In this document: positions 33,800 to 43,449 of the stretch, in pieces
Layout of the letters: each line of letters begins with the position of its first letter
How positions within the stretch are numbered: position 1 is the first letter of the stretch
DNA from: Lysinibacillus odysseyi 34hs-1 = NBRC 100172
GTDB lineage: Bacteria > Bacillota > Bacilli > Bacillales_A > Planococcaceae
Length of the DNA: 64,000 nt
NCBI RefSeq assembly: GCF_001591965.1
Contig: NZ_BCVX01000007.1
Coordinates: 186,001-250,000, forward strand
Reading direction: 5' to 3'
Notes under the pieces: model-generated
Told to the model about the DNA's origin: nothing
Databases searched by the model: none
The model's input: only the letters and a program-made list of their open reading frames with translations
Translations under genes and position numbers: made by a program

Positions 33800-34704
33800 G
33801 ATTGTTCCTCCCCCCGTGCAATGGCTGCCAGTTTGGATGATAGCTTTTTACCGATTATTCCTTCTATAGAAAGCGCAGTTTGCTGAATCTTCTTTAGATT
33901 AACGCCTGTTTCAATCCCCATTTCATGAAGCAAATAAAGCAAGTCCTCTGTTGCCACATTGCCCGATGCTCCTTTAGCATAAGGGCAGCCGCCTAAACCG
34001 CCAATGGCACTATCAAACTTTGTAATCCCATGGCTTAGGCTTGTCATGACATTGGCCAATGCCGTACCGCGCGTATCATGAAAATGCATCGCCAGCTGCT
34101 CCGCTTTATAAAAACTCAGCATCTCCTGAAGCAAGGCATCTACTTGAGTCGGCACGCCAACACCAATTGTGTCACCAAGTGATATTTCCGATATTCCCAT
34201 CTCAAATAATTTCTCTGCGACATATACTACCTGTTCCGGTTTTGTATAGCCGTCATAAGGACATGAGATCACAGTAGAAATATAGCCTCTCACTGTCTTG
34301 CCTGCTGCCAGTGCGCCGTCTACTACTTCTTTTAAAACCGGGAATGTCTCGTCTATTGATTTATTAATATTCGATTTATTATGGCCTTCACTTGCCGACA
34401 TAAAGACACTTACTTCATCGACTCCGGCATCAAGCGCCCGTTCTAGCCCCTTGCTGTTCGGTACAAGAGCAGCATAGGTAATATCGTCATGTCGCTTAAT
34501 CTCCTTCAAAACCTCGACGGCATCTGCCAGCTGTGGAATCCATTTGGGATGCACGAAGCTAGTCACTTCAATGTAGTTAAGCCCTGTCTCACTTAAACGG
34601 TTAACAAGCCTGATTTTTTCTTCAGTCGGAATAAACGTCATTTCATTTTGCAGGCCATCACGTGGTCCTACTTCTTTTATTTGTACTTGCTTCGGCAGCT
34701 GCAT
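33784..34704 (-). CDS. yngG: Hydroxymethylglutaryl-CoA lyase
   Basis: 306 residues, TIM-barrel DRE-type lyase (EVGPRDGLQNE at the start, GDTIGVGVP, MHFHDTRGTALAN). The catalytic cysteine loop is GGLGGCPYAKGASGN, the HMG-CoA lyase signature. It cleaves HMG-CoA to acetyl-CoA and acetoacetate; the latter can be taken by the ScoAB transferase encoded nearby. Confidence 0.93.
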   Translation of the reverse strand: MQLPKQVQIKEVGPRDGLQNEMTFIPTEEKIRLVNRLSETGLNYIEVTSFVHPKWIPQLADAVEVLKEIKRHDDITYAALVPNSKGLERALDAGVDEVSVFMSASEGHNKSNINKSIDETFPVLKEVVDGALAAGKTVRGYISTVISCPYDGYTKPEQVVYVAEKLFEMGISEISLGDTIGVGVPTQVDALLQEMLSFYKAEQLAMHFHDTRGTALANVMTSLSHGITKFDSAIGGLGGCPYAKGASGNVATEDLLYLLHEMGIETGVNLKKIQQTALSIEGIIGKKLSSKLAAIARGEEQSCRIS

Positions 34705-34717
34705 AGACTACACTCCC

Positions 34718-34930
34718 TTATTCGATTTCGACAAGATCATCGTCTACGTTAATGAAATCACCTTCAGCAGCAATAACTCGCTTTACAGTGCCAGCTTCTT
34801 CCGCTGCAATCGGAATCTCCATTTTCATCGATTCCAAAATAACAACGTCCTGACCAGCTGCTACTTGGTCCCCTTCTGCCACTAAAATCTTCCATACTGT
34901 TCCTGCCATACTCGCTTTTACTATTGTCAT
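34718..34930 (-). CDS. yngHB: Biotin carboxyl carrier protein
   Basis: 70 residues forming a single biotinyl domain; the biotinylated lysine is Lys36 in ESMKMEIP. It shuttles carboxybiotin between the biotin carboxylase and the carboxyltransferase of the same operon. Much shorter than AccB, as is normal for YngHB. Separated from the biotin carboxylase gene by about 90 bases carrying a hairpin. Confidence 0.92.
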   Translation of the reverse strand: MTIVKASMAGTVWKILVAEGDQVAAGQDVVILESMKMEIPIAAEEAGTVKRVIAAEGDFINVDDDLVEIE

Positions 34931-34959
34931 ATATTATCCCTCCGCGTAAAATAAAATGT

Positions 34960-35020
34960 AGAGAAGCGGCACGCAGTAGATGTGATCTCGCCAAAGTTCA
35001 ATCTTTCGCGCCTCTTCTCT
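34960..35020 (-). other. Intercistronic hairpin between biotin carboxylase and carrier genes
   Basis: On the minus strand AGAGAAGaGGC pairs with GCCgCTTCTCT across a 39-nt loop; a T-rich stretch (ACATTTTATTTT) follows. It may cause partial termination or mRNA processing to set carrier stoichiometry. Confidence 0.45.
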
Positions 35021-35021
35021 T

Positions 35022-36383
35022 TTATTTACCAACTGTTGATGCTTTTGGTAAATAATATTCCTCTACAAATTTTGTTGTTGTGATTCCGGATAAGAACTGT
35101 TCATGTGTCACTGTTTCAAGCAGCATCGGGATATTTGTTTGAATACCTTCTACTACATAATTGCGTAATGCATCTGCGAGTTTTGCGCAGGCTTCCTCGC
35201 GCGTCGCTCCAAATACGACAAGCTTGCCAATCATTGGATCGTAAAAAGGAGTTACATCACTTCCTGTTTCTACCGCAATTTCATGACGGATTCCTTCTCC
35301 TTCTGGTAATACAAGTTTCGTGATTTTTCCCGGTGAAGGGAAGAAAGTGACTGGATGCTCTGCATAAATACGCACTTCAATCGCGTGCCCTTTTTTCTTA
35401 ATATCCTCTCTTGTGAAGTCAAGCTTTTCGCCATTGGCTACTTTAAGCTGCTGCTCAACAAGATCCAGACCTGTAATTTCTTCAGTGACCGGGTGCTCCA
35501 CTTGTAATCTAGTATTCATTTCAAGGAAATAGAAGTTTTGATCACGGTCTACTAAAAACTCAATTGTGCCCGCATTTGTATAGCCGATATGCTTTGCTGC
35601 ATTCACTGCTGCATCAAGCATTTTAGTACGTGTTTCCTCAGAAATGAATGGAGAAGGCGCTTCCTCCACAACCTTCTGATTGCGGCGCTGAATGGAACAC
35701 TCACGCTCGTATACAGGTACGACATTTCCGTGTGTATCAGCCAGCACTTGCACCTCTACATGATGTGGCTCTGCAATGAATTTCTCAATGAACATCGTTC
35801 CGTCACCAAAGAAGCTTTGCGCCCGTTTTTGGTTACCTTCAAACGCTTTCCGTAGTTCCTCTTCATTGCTTACCAGCTGCATGCCGATTCCACCACCGCC
35901 TGCTGAAGCTTTCAGCATCACTGGATAGCCGATTTCTTCTGCCACTTTTGCTGCTTCATCCGTATCTGCAATTGGCTCATTGACACCCTGCACAATCGGC
36001 ACCCCTGCCTGCTGCATTGTTTTGCGTGCTTCCAGCTTGCTGCCCATTGACTGAATGACATCTGATTTTGGTCCGATAAATGTCAGCCCCGCCTCTTCCA
36101 CACGTTTTGCAAATGCCGCATTTTCTGATAACAGTCCGTAGCCGGGATGGACAGCATCCGCCCCCGTCTGCTTTGCGACATCCAAAATAGCATCAATGTT
36201 TAAATAACTTTGAGCTACAGGCGGCTTACCGATACAGAAGCTTTCTGTCGCTTCTTTCACATGGAGGCTGTTAGCGTCTGCCTCAGAATAGACTGCTACC
36301 GTTTCGATACCTAACTTGTCACATGTTCTAATAATGCGGCGTGCGATTTCGCCCCGATTAGCGATGAGTACTTTTTTGAACAT
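35022..36383 (-). CDS. yngH: Biotin carboxylase subunit of acyl-CoA carboxylase
   Basis: 453 residues with the complete biotin carboxylase fold: KVLIANRGEIARRIIRTC at the N-terminus, glycine-rich ATP-grasp loop KASAGGGGIGM, FLEMNTRLQVEHPVTE catalytic segment and the HAIEVRIYAEHP motif. ATP-dependent carboxylation of biotin on the carrier protein encoded downstream. Position between acyl-CoA synthetase and carrier genes matches yngH of B. subtilis rather than the fatty-acid AccC locus. Confidence 0.93.
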   Translation of the reverse strand: MFKKVLIANRGEIARRIIRTCDKLGIETVAVYSEADANSLHVKEATESFCIGKPPVAQSYLNIDAILDVAKQTGADAVHPGYGLLSENAAFAKRVEEAGLTFIGPKSDVIQSMGSKLEARKTMQQAGVPIVQGVNEPIADTDEAAKVAEEIGYPVMLKASAGGGGIGMQLVSNEEELRKAFEGNQKRAQSFFGDGTMFIEKFIAEPHHVEVQVLADTHGNVVPVYERECSIQRRNQKVVEEAPSPFISEETRTKMLDAAVNAAKHIGYTNAGTIEFLVDRDQNFYFLEMNTRLQVEHPVTEEITGLDLVEQQLKVANGEKLDFTREDIKKKGHAIEVRIYAEHPVTFFPSPGKITKLVLPEGEGIRHEIAVETGSDVTPFYDPMIGKLVVFGATREEACAKLADALRNYVVEGIQTNIPMLLETVTHEQFLSGITTTKFVEEYYLPKASTVGK

Positions 36384-36395
36384 ACTAAACCCTCC

Positions 36396-38039
36396 CTATT
36401 GCAATGTTTTCACAAAGCCTGCAAACTGTTCGCGAAGCTTGAACTTTTGTATTTTCCCTGAAGCCGTCATTGGATAGCTATCGATGAAAAAGATATAGCG
36501 TGGAATTTTATGTCTTGAAATTTTTCCTGTACAAAATTCCTTGATTTCCTCTTCTGTCGCTATTTGTCCCTCTTTTAAAATAATCCATGCTGCTGCTTCC
36601 TCACCGTATTTTTCATCCGGTACTCCTGTTATCTGTACATCGAGTACTTTCGGATGCTTGTAAAGAAACTCTTCTATCTCACGGGGATAAATGTTTTCTC
36701 CCCCGCGAATAATCATATCTTTCAATCGGCCTGTTACACGAACGTATCCATTTTCGTCCATCGTTCCTAAGTCACCGGTATGCAGCCAGTCTTCTGAATC
36801 GATCGCTTCTTTTGTCGCTTCCGGATTGTTGTAGTAACCTTTCATAACGACATAGCCCCGTGCGCAAATTTCTCCTTGCTCACCTCTGGCTACTTCTTCA
36901 TTCGTACCTGGTTTCATGATTTTCACTTCTACATTCGGCAAGGCGCGGCCTACTGTTTCTACCTTGAGATCTAATGGGTCATCTGCTCTTGTTTGTGTGA
37001 GTACAGGGGAGGATTCTGTCTGACCATAACAAATGGTCACATCTTCCATACCCATAATATTGATGACTCCCCTCATCACCTCTATTGGGCAATTGGAACC
37101 TGCCATAACGCCTGTTCGTAATGTCGATAAGTCAAATTGCTTAATATTCGGTAAATTAAGCTCGCTAATAAACATAGTCGGTACACCATGAAGCGCGGTG
37201 CATTTCTCTTTTTCAACCGTCCGAAGTACTTCCTCAGGATGAAATTCCTGAACAGGTACCATTGTCCCTCCCGCTGAAACGATAGCCAATGTGCCGATTA
37301 CACAGCCAAAGCAATGGAAAAACGGGACCGGGATACATAAACGGTCTTCATGTGTAAGCTTCATACATTCTGCAATATTGATGGCGTTATTGATCAAATT
37401 CGAATGTCGGAGCATAACACCTTTTGGAAAGCCGGTAGTTCCTGATGTATATTGAATATTGATGACATCATCATATGTTAAGGATTGTTTGCGCTGTTCT
37501 AGTTGTTCATCTGTTATCTCGGTACCATTTGCTAAAAATTCCTCATAGCTGTATGTTCCGGGATATTTCCTATCACCAATGACAACGACGGTTTTCAAAA
37601 GCGGCAGGCGGGCACTTTGAAGTTTTCCAGGCTCGCATTCTTTCAGTTCCGGACAAAGCTCATATAATGTATCGATAAACGAATGATCACGGAACTGATC
37701 AATTAAAATAATTGCTTTTGTATCAGATTGCTTAAGCAGGAATTCCAGCTCGCTTGAACGGTAATTTGTATTTACAGTTACAAGCGGGGCGCCCATTTTA
37801 CCAGAACCAAATTGAAGTCCCGGCCATTCAGGTACGTTAGTCGTCCACACTGAAAAATGATCTCCCTTTTCAAGTCCTGCCGCCATGAGTGCCTTTGCTA
37901 CTAAATCACTATGTTTGTTGAACTGGGCATATGTTAATCGGTAGTTCCGATCCGCATAAACTAAAGCCTCTCGTTCCGGATATAATGCAGCCTTTTCTTC
38001 CAGTAACTCGCCAATCGTTTGATAAACCAATTCTGCCAT
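36396..38039 (-). CDS. yngI: Acyl-CoA synthetase (AMP-forming)
   Basis: 547 residues of the adenylate-forming family. P-loop YTSGTTGFPKGV, CYGQTESSP, hinge WLHTGDLG, and the C-terminal catalytic lysine in MTASGKIQKFKLRE. It probably activates a free branched or short-chain acid to the CoA ester entering this operon. An ATG two codons upstream abuts AGGGGGAG; the ATG at 38039 has 8 nt spacing and is preferred. Confidence 0.9.
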   Translation of the reverse strand: MAELVYQTIGELLEEKAALYPEREALVYADRNYRLTYAQFNKHSDLVAKALMAAGLEKGDHFSVWTTNVPEWPGLQFGSGKMGAPLVTVNTNYRSSELEFLLKQSDTKAIILIDQFRDHSFIDTLYELCPELKECEPGKLQSARLPLLKTVVVIGDRKYPGTYSYEEFLANGTEITDEQLEQRKQSLTYDDVINIQYTSGTTGFPKGVMLRHSNLINNAINIAECMKLTHEDRLCIPVPFFHCFGCVIGTLAIVSAGGTMVPVQEFHPEEVLRTVEKEKCTALHGVPTMFISELNLPNIKQFDLSTLRTGVMAGSNCPIEVMRGVINIMGMEDVTICYGQTESSPVLTQTRADDPLDLKVETVGRALPNVEVKIMKPGTNEEVARGEQGEICARGYVVMKGYYNNPEATKEAIDSEDWLHTGDLGTMDENGYVRVTGRLKDMIIRGGENIYPREIEEFLYKHPKVLDVQITGVPDEKYGEEAAAWIILKEGQIATEEEIKEFCTGKISRHKIPRYIFFIDSYPMTASGKIQKFKLREQFAGFVKTLQ

Positions 38040-38072
38040 ACGCATTTCTCCCCCTATTCATATTTCAATGAT

Positions 38073-39215
38073 CTAGCAGCCCAGCTGACGTGAAATGACT
38101 AAACGCTGAATTTCCGATGTCCCTTCTCCAATTTCCATGAGTTTGATATCACGAAGATGGCGTTCCACATCATATTCTGCCATATAGCCATAACCCCCAT
38201 GGATCTGGATTGCCTGATTACATGTGCGGAAGCCCATTTCTGAAGCAAACAGCTTTGCATATGCAGCTTCTTTTTTGAAAGGCTTGCCGTTATCTTTCAG
38301 CCATGCTGCCTTCATCACCATATTTCGTGCCAACTCAATTTCCATTGCCATATCTGCCAGTTTAAACTGGATGGCTTGTAATTTAGAGATTGGTTTCCCA
38401 AATTGTACGCGCTCTTTTGAATACTGCAGTGCCTTTTCAAATGCCGATTGTGCGATACCGACAGACAATGCCGCAATTGAAATACGTCCGCCATCTAATG
38501 TATTTAAAAATTGACCGAAGCCTTTCTTCTCATCCCCCAGTACATTTTCACGTGGTACACGAACGTTTTCCAAAATGATTTCACAAGTATTGGATGCACG
38601 GACGCCCATTTTTTGGTACTCGGAACGGATTGTAACTCCCGGTGTGTCAGTAGGAACGATGATTGCCGTGATAATATTTTTGCCTCGCTCATCCTTACCT
38701 GTAACAGCTGTCACGACAACTTGGCGCGCATAGCTGGCGTTAGTAATCCAGCACTTCTCGCCGTTAATCACCCATTCATCGCCCTCTAAGTATGCCTTTG
38801 TGCGAGTGCCGCCAGCATCAGAGCCTGCATTCGGCTCTGTCAATCCGAATGAACCAAGTGTTTTGCCCTGTGCCATAGGAACAAGATATTCCAGTTTTTG
38901 CTCCTCTGTTCCAAAGTTATAAAAAGGAGCTGCTCCTAAGCTGACTGCTGCTGCATAGCTCAAGCCGGTACCACCACAGGCTCTGCCAATTTCCTCAACA
39001 GCCAATGCATAGGAAACCGTATCTCCTCCTGAACCACCGTATTCCTCGGGAAACGGGATGCCGAACAAGCCTAGCTCTGCCATTTTATCAAAGCTTTCTT
39101 TTCTAAATTCATGCTTTTCATCAAGTTCCCGTGCGTACGGTGCGATTTCAGCCTGTGCAAACTCTCTGACCATATCACGTATCATTTGCTGTTCTTTAGT
39201 TAATTCAAAATTCAT
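38073..39215 (-). CDS. yngJ: Acyl-CoA dehydrogenase (isovaleryl-CoA dehydrogenase-like)
   Basis: 380 residues, FAD-dependent acyl-CoA dehydrogenase: GSFGLTEPNAGSDAGGTRT, CWITNASYA, and RDIKLMEIGEGTSEIQRLVI near the C-terminus. First gene of the operon, oxidising isovaleryl-CoA to methylcrotonyl-CoA by context. The catalytic Glu position (isovaleryl vs straight-chain type) was not settled by eye. AAAGGGGGA precedes the ATG, and tandem TetR operators lie immediately upstream. Confidence 0.92.
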   Translation of the reverse strand: MNFELTKEQQMIRDMVREFAQAEIAPYARELDEKHEFRKESFDKMAELGLFGIPFPEEYGGSGGDTVSYALAVEEIGRACGGTGLSYAAAVSLGAAPFYNFGTEEQKLEYLVPMAQGKTLGSFGLTEPNAGSDAGGTRTKAYLEGDEWVINGEKCWITNASYARQVVVTAVTGKDERGKNIITAIIVPTDTPGVTIRSEYQKMGVRASNTCEIILENVRVPRENVLGDEKKGFGQFLNTLDGGRISIAALSVGIAQSAFEKALQYSKERVQFGKPISKLQAIQFKLADMAMEIELARNMVMKAAWLKDNGKPFKKEAAYAKLFASEMGFRTCNQAIQIHGGYGYMAEYDVERHLRDIKLMEIGEGTSEIQRLVISRQLGC

Positions 39216-39236
39216 CTGTTAATCCCCCTTTAATTT

Positions 39237-39268
39237 ACCGACTGTTCGGTCGGTACCGACTAGTCGGT
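39237..39268. promoter_or_regulatory. Tandem TetR-type operators of the leucine-degradation operon
   Basis: ACCGACTAGTCGGT (39255-39268) is a perfect 14-bp palindrome. ACCGACTGTTCGGT (39237-39250) is an imperfect copy 18 bp away. The ACCGAC-N2-GTCGGT form matches sites of TetR repressors of acyl-CoA catabolism such as PaaR. They lie between yngJ and the TetR gene. Confidence 0.72.
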
Positions 39269-39316
39269 TTGTATATTGTGATTAAAAAACCAGGCTTTAC
39301 TGACTGGCTGACTTTT

Positions 39317-39934
39317 TTATAAAACATAATTTTTTTTCTGTGCTTCTTGTAGGCCAAACTCTGTCATAATGCCCCTCAGAATCAAATCATTGAAATGGAG
39401 TGTAATCTGTTCCATCGTCAAGCTGCCGTTTTGCCGGTACCATTTATATGTCCAGTTCACCAATCCTATGATAGCCATTGTTGTAATGGTTGTTGAAATT
39501 TCCGGCCGGAAATGACCGCTGTTCTTTCCATCCTCAATGACCTGCTCGATCAGCTTCCGGTATTCCGTACGCTTTTCTTTGATAATATTTTTATATTCTG
39601 CAGGTAAATAGGCACTTTCATCATAAAAAACGGTAATATGCCGCTGATAGACATCAAACACATTTGTAAACGCATACAACATAGCGCACACCTTGTCGAT
39701 TGGTGAATCATTTTCGTCATATGCTTTTCTCGTTTCCTTTAAAACTTTGGAAATAAACACATCATGTATCTCATATAACAACGCATCTTTCGACTTAAAT
39801 TTATGATAAAATCCACCTTTCGACGTTCCGGCCGTTTCGACAATTTCATCGACCGATACACCATGGTAGCCTTTATGCCGGAACAGGTCTAACGCTGTTT
39901 CGATAATTCTTTCCTTTAGAGATTGTACGACCAT
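39317..39934 (-). CDS. TetR-family regulator of acyl-CoA catabolism
   Basis: 205 residues. N-terminal helix-turn-helix ALDLFRHKGYHGVSVDEIV, then TSKGGFYHKFKSKDALL; the rest is a helical ligand domain. The gene precedes the yng-type operon on the same strand with ACCGAC-type palindromes between, so it most likely represses the operon until an acyl-CoA binds. AGGGGGC before ATG. Ligand identity is inferred from context. Confidence 0.87.
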   Translation of the reverse strand: MVVQSLKERIIETALDLFRHKGYHGVSVDEIVETAGTSKGGFYHKFKSKDALLYEIHDVFISKVLKETRKAYDENDSPIDKVCAMLYAFTNVFDVYQRHITVFYDESAYLPAEYKNIIKEKRTEYRKLIEQVIEDGKNSGHFRPEISTTITTMAIIGLVNWTYKWYRQNGSLTMEQITLHFNDLILRGIMTEFGLQEAQKKNYVL

Positions 39935-40101
39935 TTTCTTGCCCCCTATCGATCACCCCTTACACAAAGGTTACTTTCCTATCGAAAATACTCATATTTT
40001 CTTATAATTGTAGGATATTTCTATTTTCAATATAGCACCCGATTTCTTTCGAGTCTAGTCTATTGAAAGAAAAAGCGTCAATATTACCATTTTTTTCTGC
40101 T

Positions 40102-40755
40102 TCATGCATAGCTTTTTAAATTTTCAGCAATGGCAAAGTCAGCTTCCGTTTTTTCCTTAATTTCTTCAACAGAAACACCGGATGCCGTTTCAATGAGGAC
40201 CATTCCTTTATCCGTAAAATCAAATACAGCTAAATCCGTAATAAGGCGGTGGACAACCCGCTTTCCAGTTAACGGCAATGTACATTCCTTTTTGATTTTG
40301 GATTCTCCGTATTTGGAAACATGCTCCATAATAACGATGACCCGCTTAGCTCCTTGTACAAGGTCCATCGCTCCACCCATTCCTTTTACCATCTTCCCGG
40401 GAATCATCCAGTTAGCTAAATCGCCTTCCTGGGAAACTTCCATTCCTCCGAGTATAGCAACATCAATATGGCCGCCCCGAATCATCGCAAAGCTTTCAGC
40501 ACTATCAAAATAGGATGCGCCGGGAACAGCTGTAACTGTTTCTTTGCCCGCATTAATCAAATCAGGATCCACTTGATTTTCCGATGGATACGGACCAATA
40601 CCTAATAAGCCGTTTTCTGATTGTAGCAGCACCTGATAATCATCGGGTATTTCATTTGCGACCAATGTAGGCATGCCGATACCAAGGTTTACATTCATGC
40701 CATTTTCAATTTCCAGGACAGCACGTTTTACGATGCGCTCTTTTATACTTGTCAT
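40102..40755 (-). CDS. scoB: 3-oxoacid CoA-transferase subunit B
   Basis: 217 residues, class I CoA-transferase β subunit. The catalytic glutamate lies in [15 protein letters not shown], followed by [21 protein letters not shown] and [14 protein letters not shown]. With ScoA it moves CoA from succinyl-CoA to acetoacetate. Its ATG overlaps the ScoA stop codon (ATGA). Confidence 0.93.
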   Translation of the reverse strand: MTSIKERIVKRAVLEIENGMNVNLGIGMPTLVANEIPDDYQVLLQSENGLLGIGPYPSENQVDPDLINAGKETVTAVPGASYFDSAESFAMIRGGHIDVAILGGMEVSQEGDLANWMIPGKMVKGMGGAMDLVQGAKRVIVIMEHVSKYGESKIKKECTLPLTGKRVVHRLITDLAVFDFTDKGMVLIETASGVSVEEIKEKTEADFAIAENLKSYA

Positions 40756-41459
40756 CTCATTGCCTCCTCTGTTCTAGTCGTACGTTTTTCGATTTTCTTC
40801 TCATAATTGTCCCCTAGAACGACATGCTGGACAAATACGGCCGGTGTATGAATCTCGTCGGGATTCAGTTCGCCTACTTCAACAATCTCCTCCACTTCAG
40901 CAATCGTAATTTTTCCTGCTGTAGCCATGATCGGATTGAAATTCCGCGCTGTTTTCCTATATACAAGATTTCCTAGTTTATCTGCCTTCCAAGCCTTTAC
41001 AAAAGCATAATCGCCGACGATTGCCCGTTCCTCAATATATTCCTTACCGTCAAATTCCTTCACCGGCTTTCCTTCAGCAATCGGTGTACCGACGCCCGTT
41101 GCTGTATAAAACGCTGGTATTCCGGCACCACCTGCCCGGATACGTTCTGCCAATGTACCTTGCGGTGTCAGTTCTACCTCAAGCTCTCCACTTAAAAACT
41201 GCTGCTCGAAAATTTTATTCTCACCTACATAAGAAGCAATCATTTTCTTGATTTGCTTATTTGCCAGCAGGAGGCCAAGCCCCCATTCATCAACACCGCA
41301 GTTATTGCTGACTACTGTTAAATCTTTGACACCTTTTTTCCGTATTGCTTCAATTGCTACTTCCGGGATACCGCAAAGCCCAAAACCTCCTACTAGTATG
41401 GTAGAGCCATCCTGCATACTATCTATAATTTCGTGTATACTTTTTTCTACTTTAAGCAT
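40752..41459 (-). CDS. scoA: 3-oxoacid CoA-transferase subunit A
   Basis: 235 residues, class I CoA-transferase α subunit, with [16 protein letters not shown] near the start and the [14 protein letters not shown] segment. Partner of ScoB, translationally coupled. Together they link the acetoacetate made by the HMG-CoA lyase encoded downstream to acetoacetyl-CoA. AAAGGAGGT precedes the ATG. Confidence 0.93.
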   Translation of the reverse strand: MLKVEKSIHEIIDSMQDGSTILVGGFGLCGIPEVAIEAIRKKGVKDLTVVSNNCGVDEWGLGLLLANKQIKKMIASYVGENKIFEQQFLSGELEVELTPQGTLAERIRAGGAGIPAFYTATGVGTPIAEGKPVKEFDGKEYIEERAIVGDYAFVKAWKADKLGNLVYRKTARNFNPIMATAGKITIAEVEEIVEVGELNPDEIHTPAVFVQHVVLGDNYEKKIEKRTTRTEEAMR

Positions 41460-41756
41460 AAAATACCTCCTTTAAGTCGATTTACATTCATTATAAACAT
41501 ATGATTTTAAAATAGTAAACTAAATTATCTTTATTTTTAAAATAATAATATTATTCAATAAAGTGTAGTTTTTATACTTAGAAACTGAGTAGTACCCTTT
41601 TACTGTATGTGATTTACGAAGGATTTTATGTATTGCCAAACCTTTTTTCTAGTAGTGCTATTACTCTATAACAGGGCGTATAATGCGGTAAATGCAAAGT
41701 CAAGGCATTTTTGATCATACCTTCGATTGATCTATTCTTATAAAAGGAGTGGGGAT

Positions 41757-41858
41757 TTGTTAGTAAAGCCGTATCAAATTGTTATTGGCCTTATTTGCGC
41801 CATTATTGGGATTATTATTGGTATTGTGCTTTATACCCAGTTCATTTCAACGTTTTAA
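41757..41858 (+). CDS. 33-residue single-helix membrane microprotein (paralogue 2)
   Basis: TTG start 7 nt after AAAGGAG, 33 codons, TAA at 41856-41858. It begins MLVKPYQI, has one very hydrophobic helix (VIGLICAIIGIIIGIVL) and ends YTQFISTF, matching the microprotein encoded at 31125-31223 in length, topology and last eight residues (YTNFISTF). Conserved paralogy over 10 kb supports both being real. Function unknown; stands alone between scoA and purU. Confidence 0.68.
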   Translation: MLVKPYQIVIGLICAIIGIIIGIVLYTQFISTF

Positions 41859-41920
41859 AAAATAGACAGGCTTTCTTCACCATTTAAAGCGAATACGTAA
41901 TATGGAAGGCTATCCTATCC

Positions 41921-41963
41921 AAAAAAAATGCAGACAAAGCAAAGTGCTTCGTCTGCATTTTTG
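41921..41963. terminator. Bidirectional terminator (purU / microprotein 2)
   Basis: AAATGCAGAC (41926-41935) and GTCTGCATTT (41951-41960) with A8 and T runs outside, plus an inner AAGC/GCTT stem. Confidence 0.8.
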
Positions 41964-41974
41964 TAGGAAATTAA

Positions 41975-42865
41975 TTAATGGAACACGATTGTTTTGTTTT
42001 CCTCAACAATTATTCGGTTTTCCAAATGCCATTTTACTGCATTTGCCAAAACACGCCGTTCGATTTTACGGCCGATTTTCTTCAATGTTTGTACATCTGC
42101 ACGGTGATCGACACGTTCCACATCCTGCTCAATGATTGGTCCTTCGTCAAGATCATTTGTCACATAGTGGCTTGTTGCACCAATCAGTTTCACCCCACGG
42201 TTGAATGCACGCGTGTATGGATCAGCCCCGATAAATGCCGGAAGGAAGGAATGGTGGATATTTATGATGCGGTTTTCAAAATGAGATACGAAATTCGGCG
42301 TCAAAATCTGCATATAACGGGCTAGAATTAAGATGTCCACTTTATACTCTTCCATCAGCCGGATTTGCTGCTGTTCCACCTGCTCCCGGATATCCTTATT
42401 AGCCGGGATGTAGTAAAACGGGATACCAAGCGATTCCACAATTGGACGAGCGGCTTCTGCATTGCTGATGACGACCGCAATATCCATCTCCAAATCACCA
42501 TTTTGCCATTCCCATAACAGCTCCATCAGGCAATGCGTCTCTTTTGAAACATAGATGGCAGCACGCTGGCGGATGGCACGATAATGGAAGCTGTATTCCA
42601 TCTGATGCTCTGCCGCAATCGAGGCAAATTCCCTTTCCATCTCATCACGCTTTCTAACAAGCTGTTCACAATGATACTCTATGCGGATAAAAAATGTACC
42701 GTTCTCCGGATCACTCGAATATTGGCTGGATTCGATAATATTGGCATCATGCTTATGTAAAAACGAAGATAAAACTGCTACAATCCCCGGTCTATCAGGG
42801 CATTTCACTAAAATGCGAGCGCAATTTTGCAGCTGCGTTTCACTTTTTGCTGTAGTTGAAATCAT
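41975..42865 (-). CDS. purU: Formyltetrahydrofolate deformylase
   Basis: 296 residues: N-terminal ACT domain (LVKCPDRPGIVAVLSSFL) and C-terminal formyltransferase-fold hydrolase with the catalytic Asn-His-Asp set in INIHHSFLPAF and HYVTNDLDEGPII. It converts 10-formyl-THF to THF and formate, balancing one-carbon and purine metabolism. The ATG follows GGGAGTAGG. It is downstream of, and close to, a gene of unknown function on the same strand. Confidence 0.95.
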   Translation of the reverse strand: MISTTAKSETQLQNCARILVKCPDRPGIVAVLSSFLHKHDANIIESSQYSSDPENGTFFIRIEYHCEQLVRKRDEMEREFASIAAEHQMEYSFHYRAIRQRAAIYVSKETHCLMELLWEWQNGDLEMDIAVVISNAEAARPIVESLGIPFYYIPANKDIREQVEQQQIRLMEEYKVDILILARYMQILTPNFVSHFENRIINIHHSFLPAFIGADPYTRAFNRGVKLIGATSHYVTNDLDEGPIIEQDVERVDHRADVQTLKKIGRKIERRVLANAVKWHLENRIIVEENKTIVFH

Positions 42866-42870
42866 TTTTC

Positions 42871-43449
42871 CTACTCCCTTTCTTGTATGCCGATCATAGG
42901 TGCGATTTTGTTGAGGTCATTCAAGATGTTTTGCTGCTGTTTTACTATCCCTTCAAACCAGGAATTAATTACCCCTTCTACTTCTTCTGTTACAGGCATG
43001 CCTGATTGCTGGGCTGCTACAAGCTTATTGACCATAGTAGTCCGGTCCTCATAAAATTTTACACGTTTTTGAATATCCGTCCCGACATCTTCACCGAAAA
43101 TCTTTCCTAAATGAATAATCCCTGTAATCATCAGTTTTTCGGAAAATAATGTGGATGTTACAATGCGCAGCTTATAATCATAAGACGTATTTAATGGTTC
43201 AAAATAATGATTCATCATTTCTCTTACACTCAATAAAATGGAAGCTAGCTTTTCCCCTTGTGATACAGTCAGCATTTTTGTCTGACTGAACATTGGCATG
43301 ATTGCATTGATTGAATCAAAGTAATCCTTTACGAGTACCAGCTGGTCTGTTTCTTCCTTCAGCCGCCCTTTTACTTGCTCATTAACATATAAACGCTGTA
43401 CATATGAAGCAAGCAGCAGCATGCCATTATATTGTATTTTTGCTGTCAC
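42871..43449 (-). CDS. Hypothetical helical protein
   Basis: 192 residues, predicted all-helical and soluble (GRLKEETDQLVLVKDYFDSI; FEGIVKQQQNILNDLNKIAP). GTG start about 12 nt after AAAGGA. Ends 5 bases before purU, so probably co-transcribed with it. I do not recognise the family. Confidence 0.65.
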   Translation of the reverse strand: MTAKIQYNGMLLLASYVQRLYVNEQVKGRLKEETDQLVLVKDYFDSINAIMPMFSQTKMLTVSQGEKLASILLSVREMMNHYFEPLNTSYDYKLRIVTSTLFSEKLMITGIIHLGKIFGEDVGTDIQKRVKFYEDRTTMVNKLVAAQQSGMPVTEEVEGVINSWFEGIVKQQQNILNDLNKIAPMIGIQERE

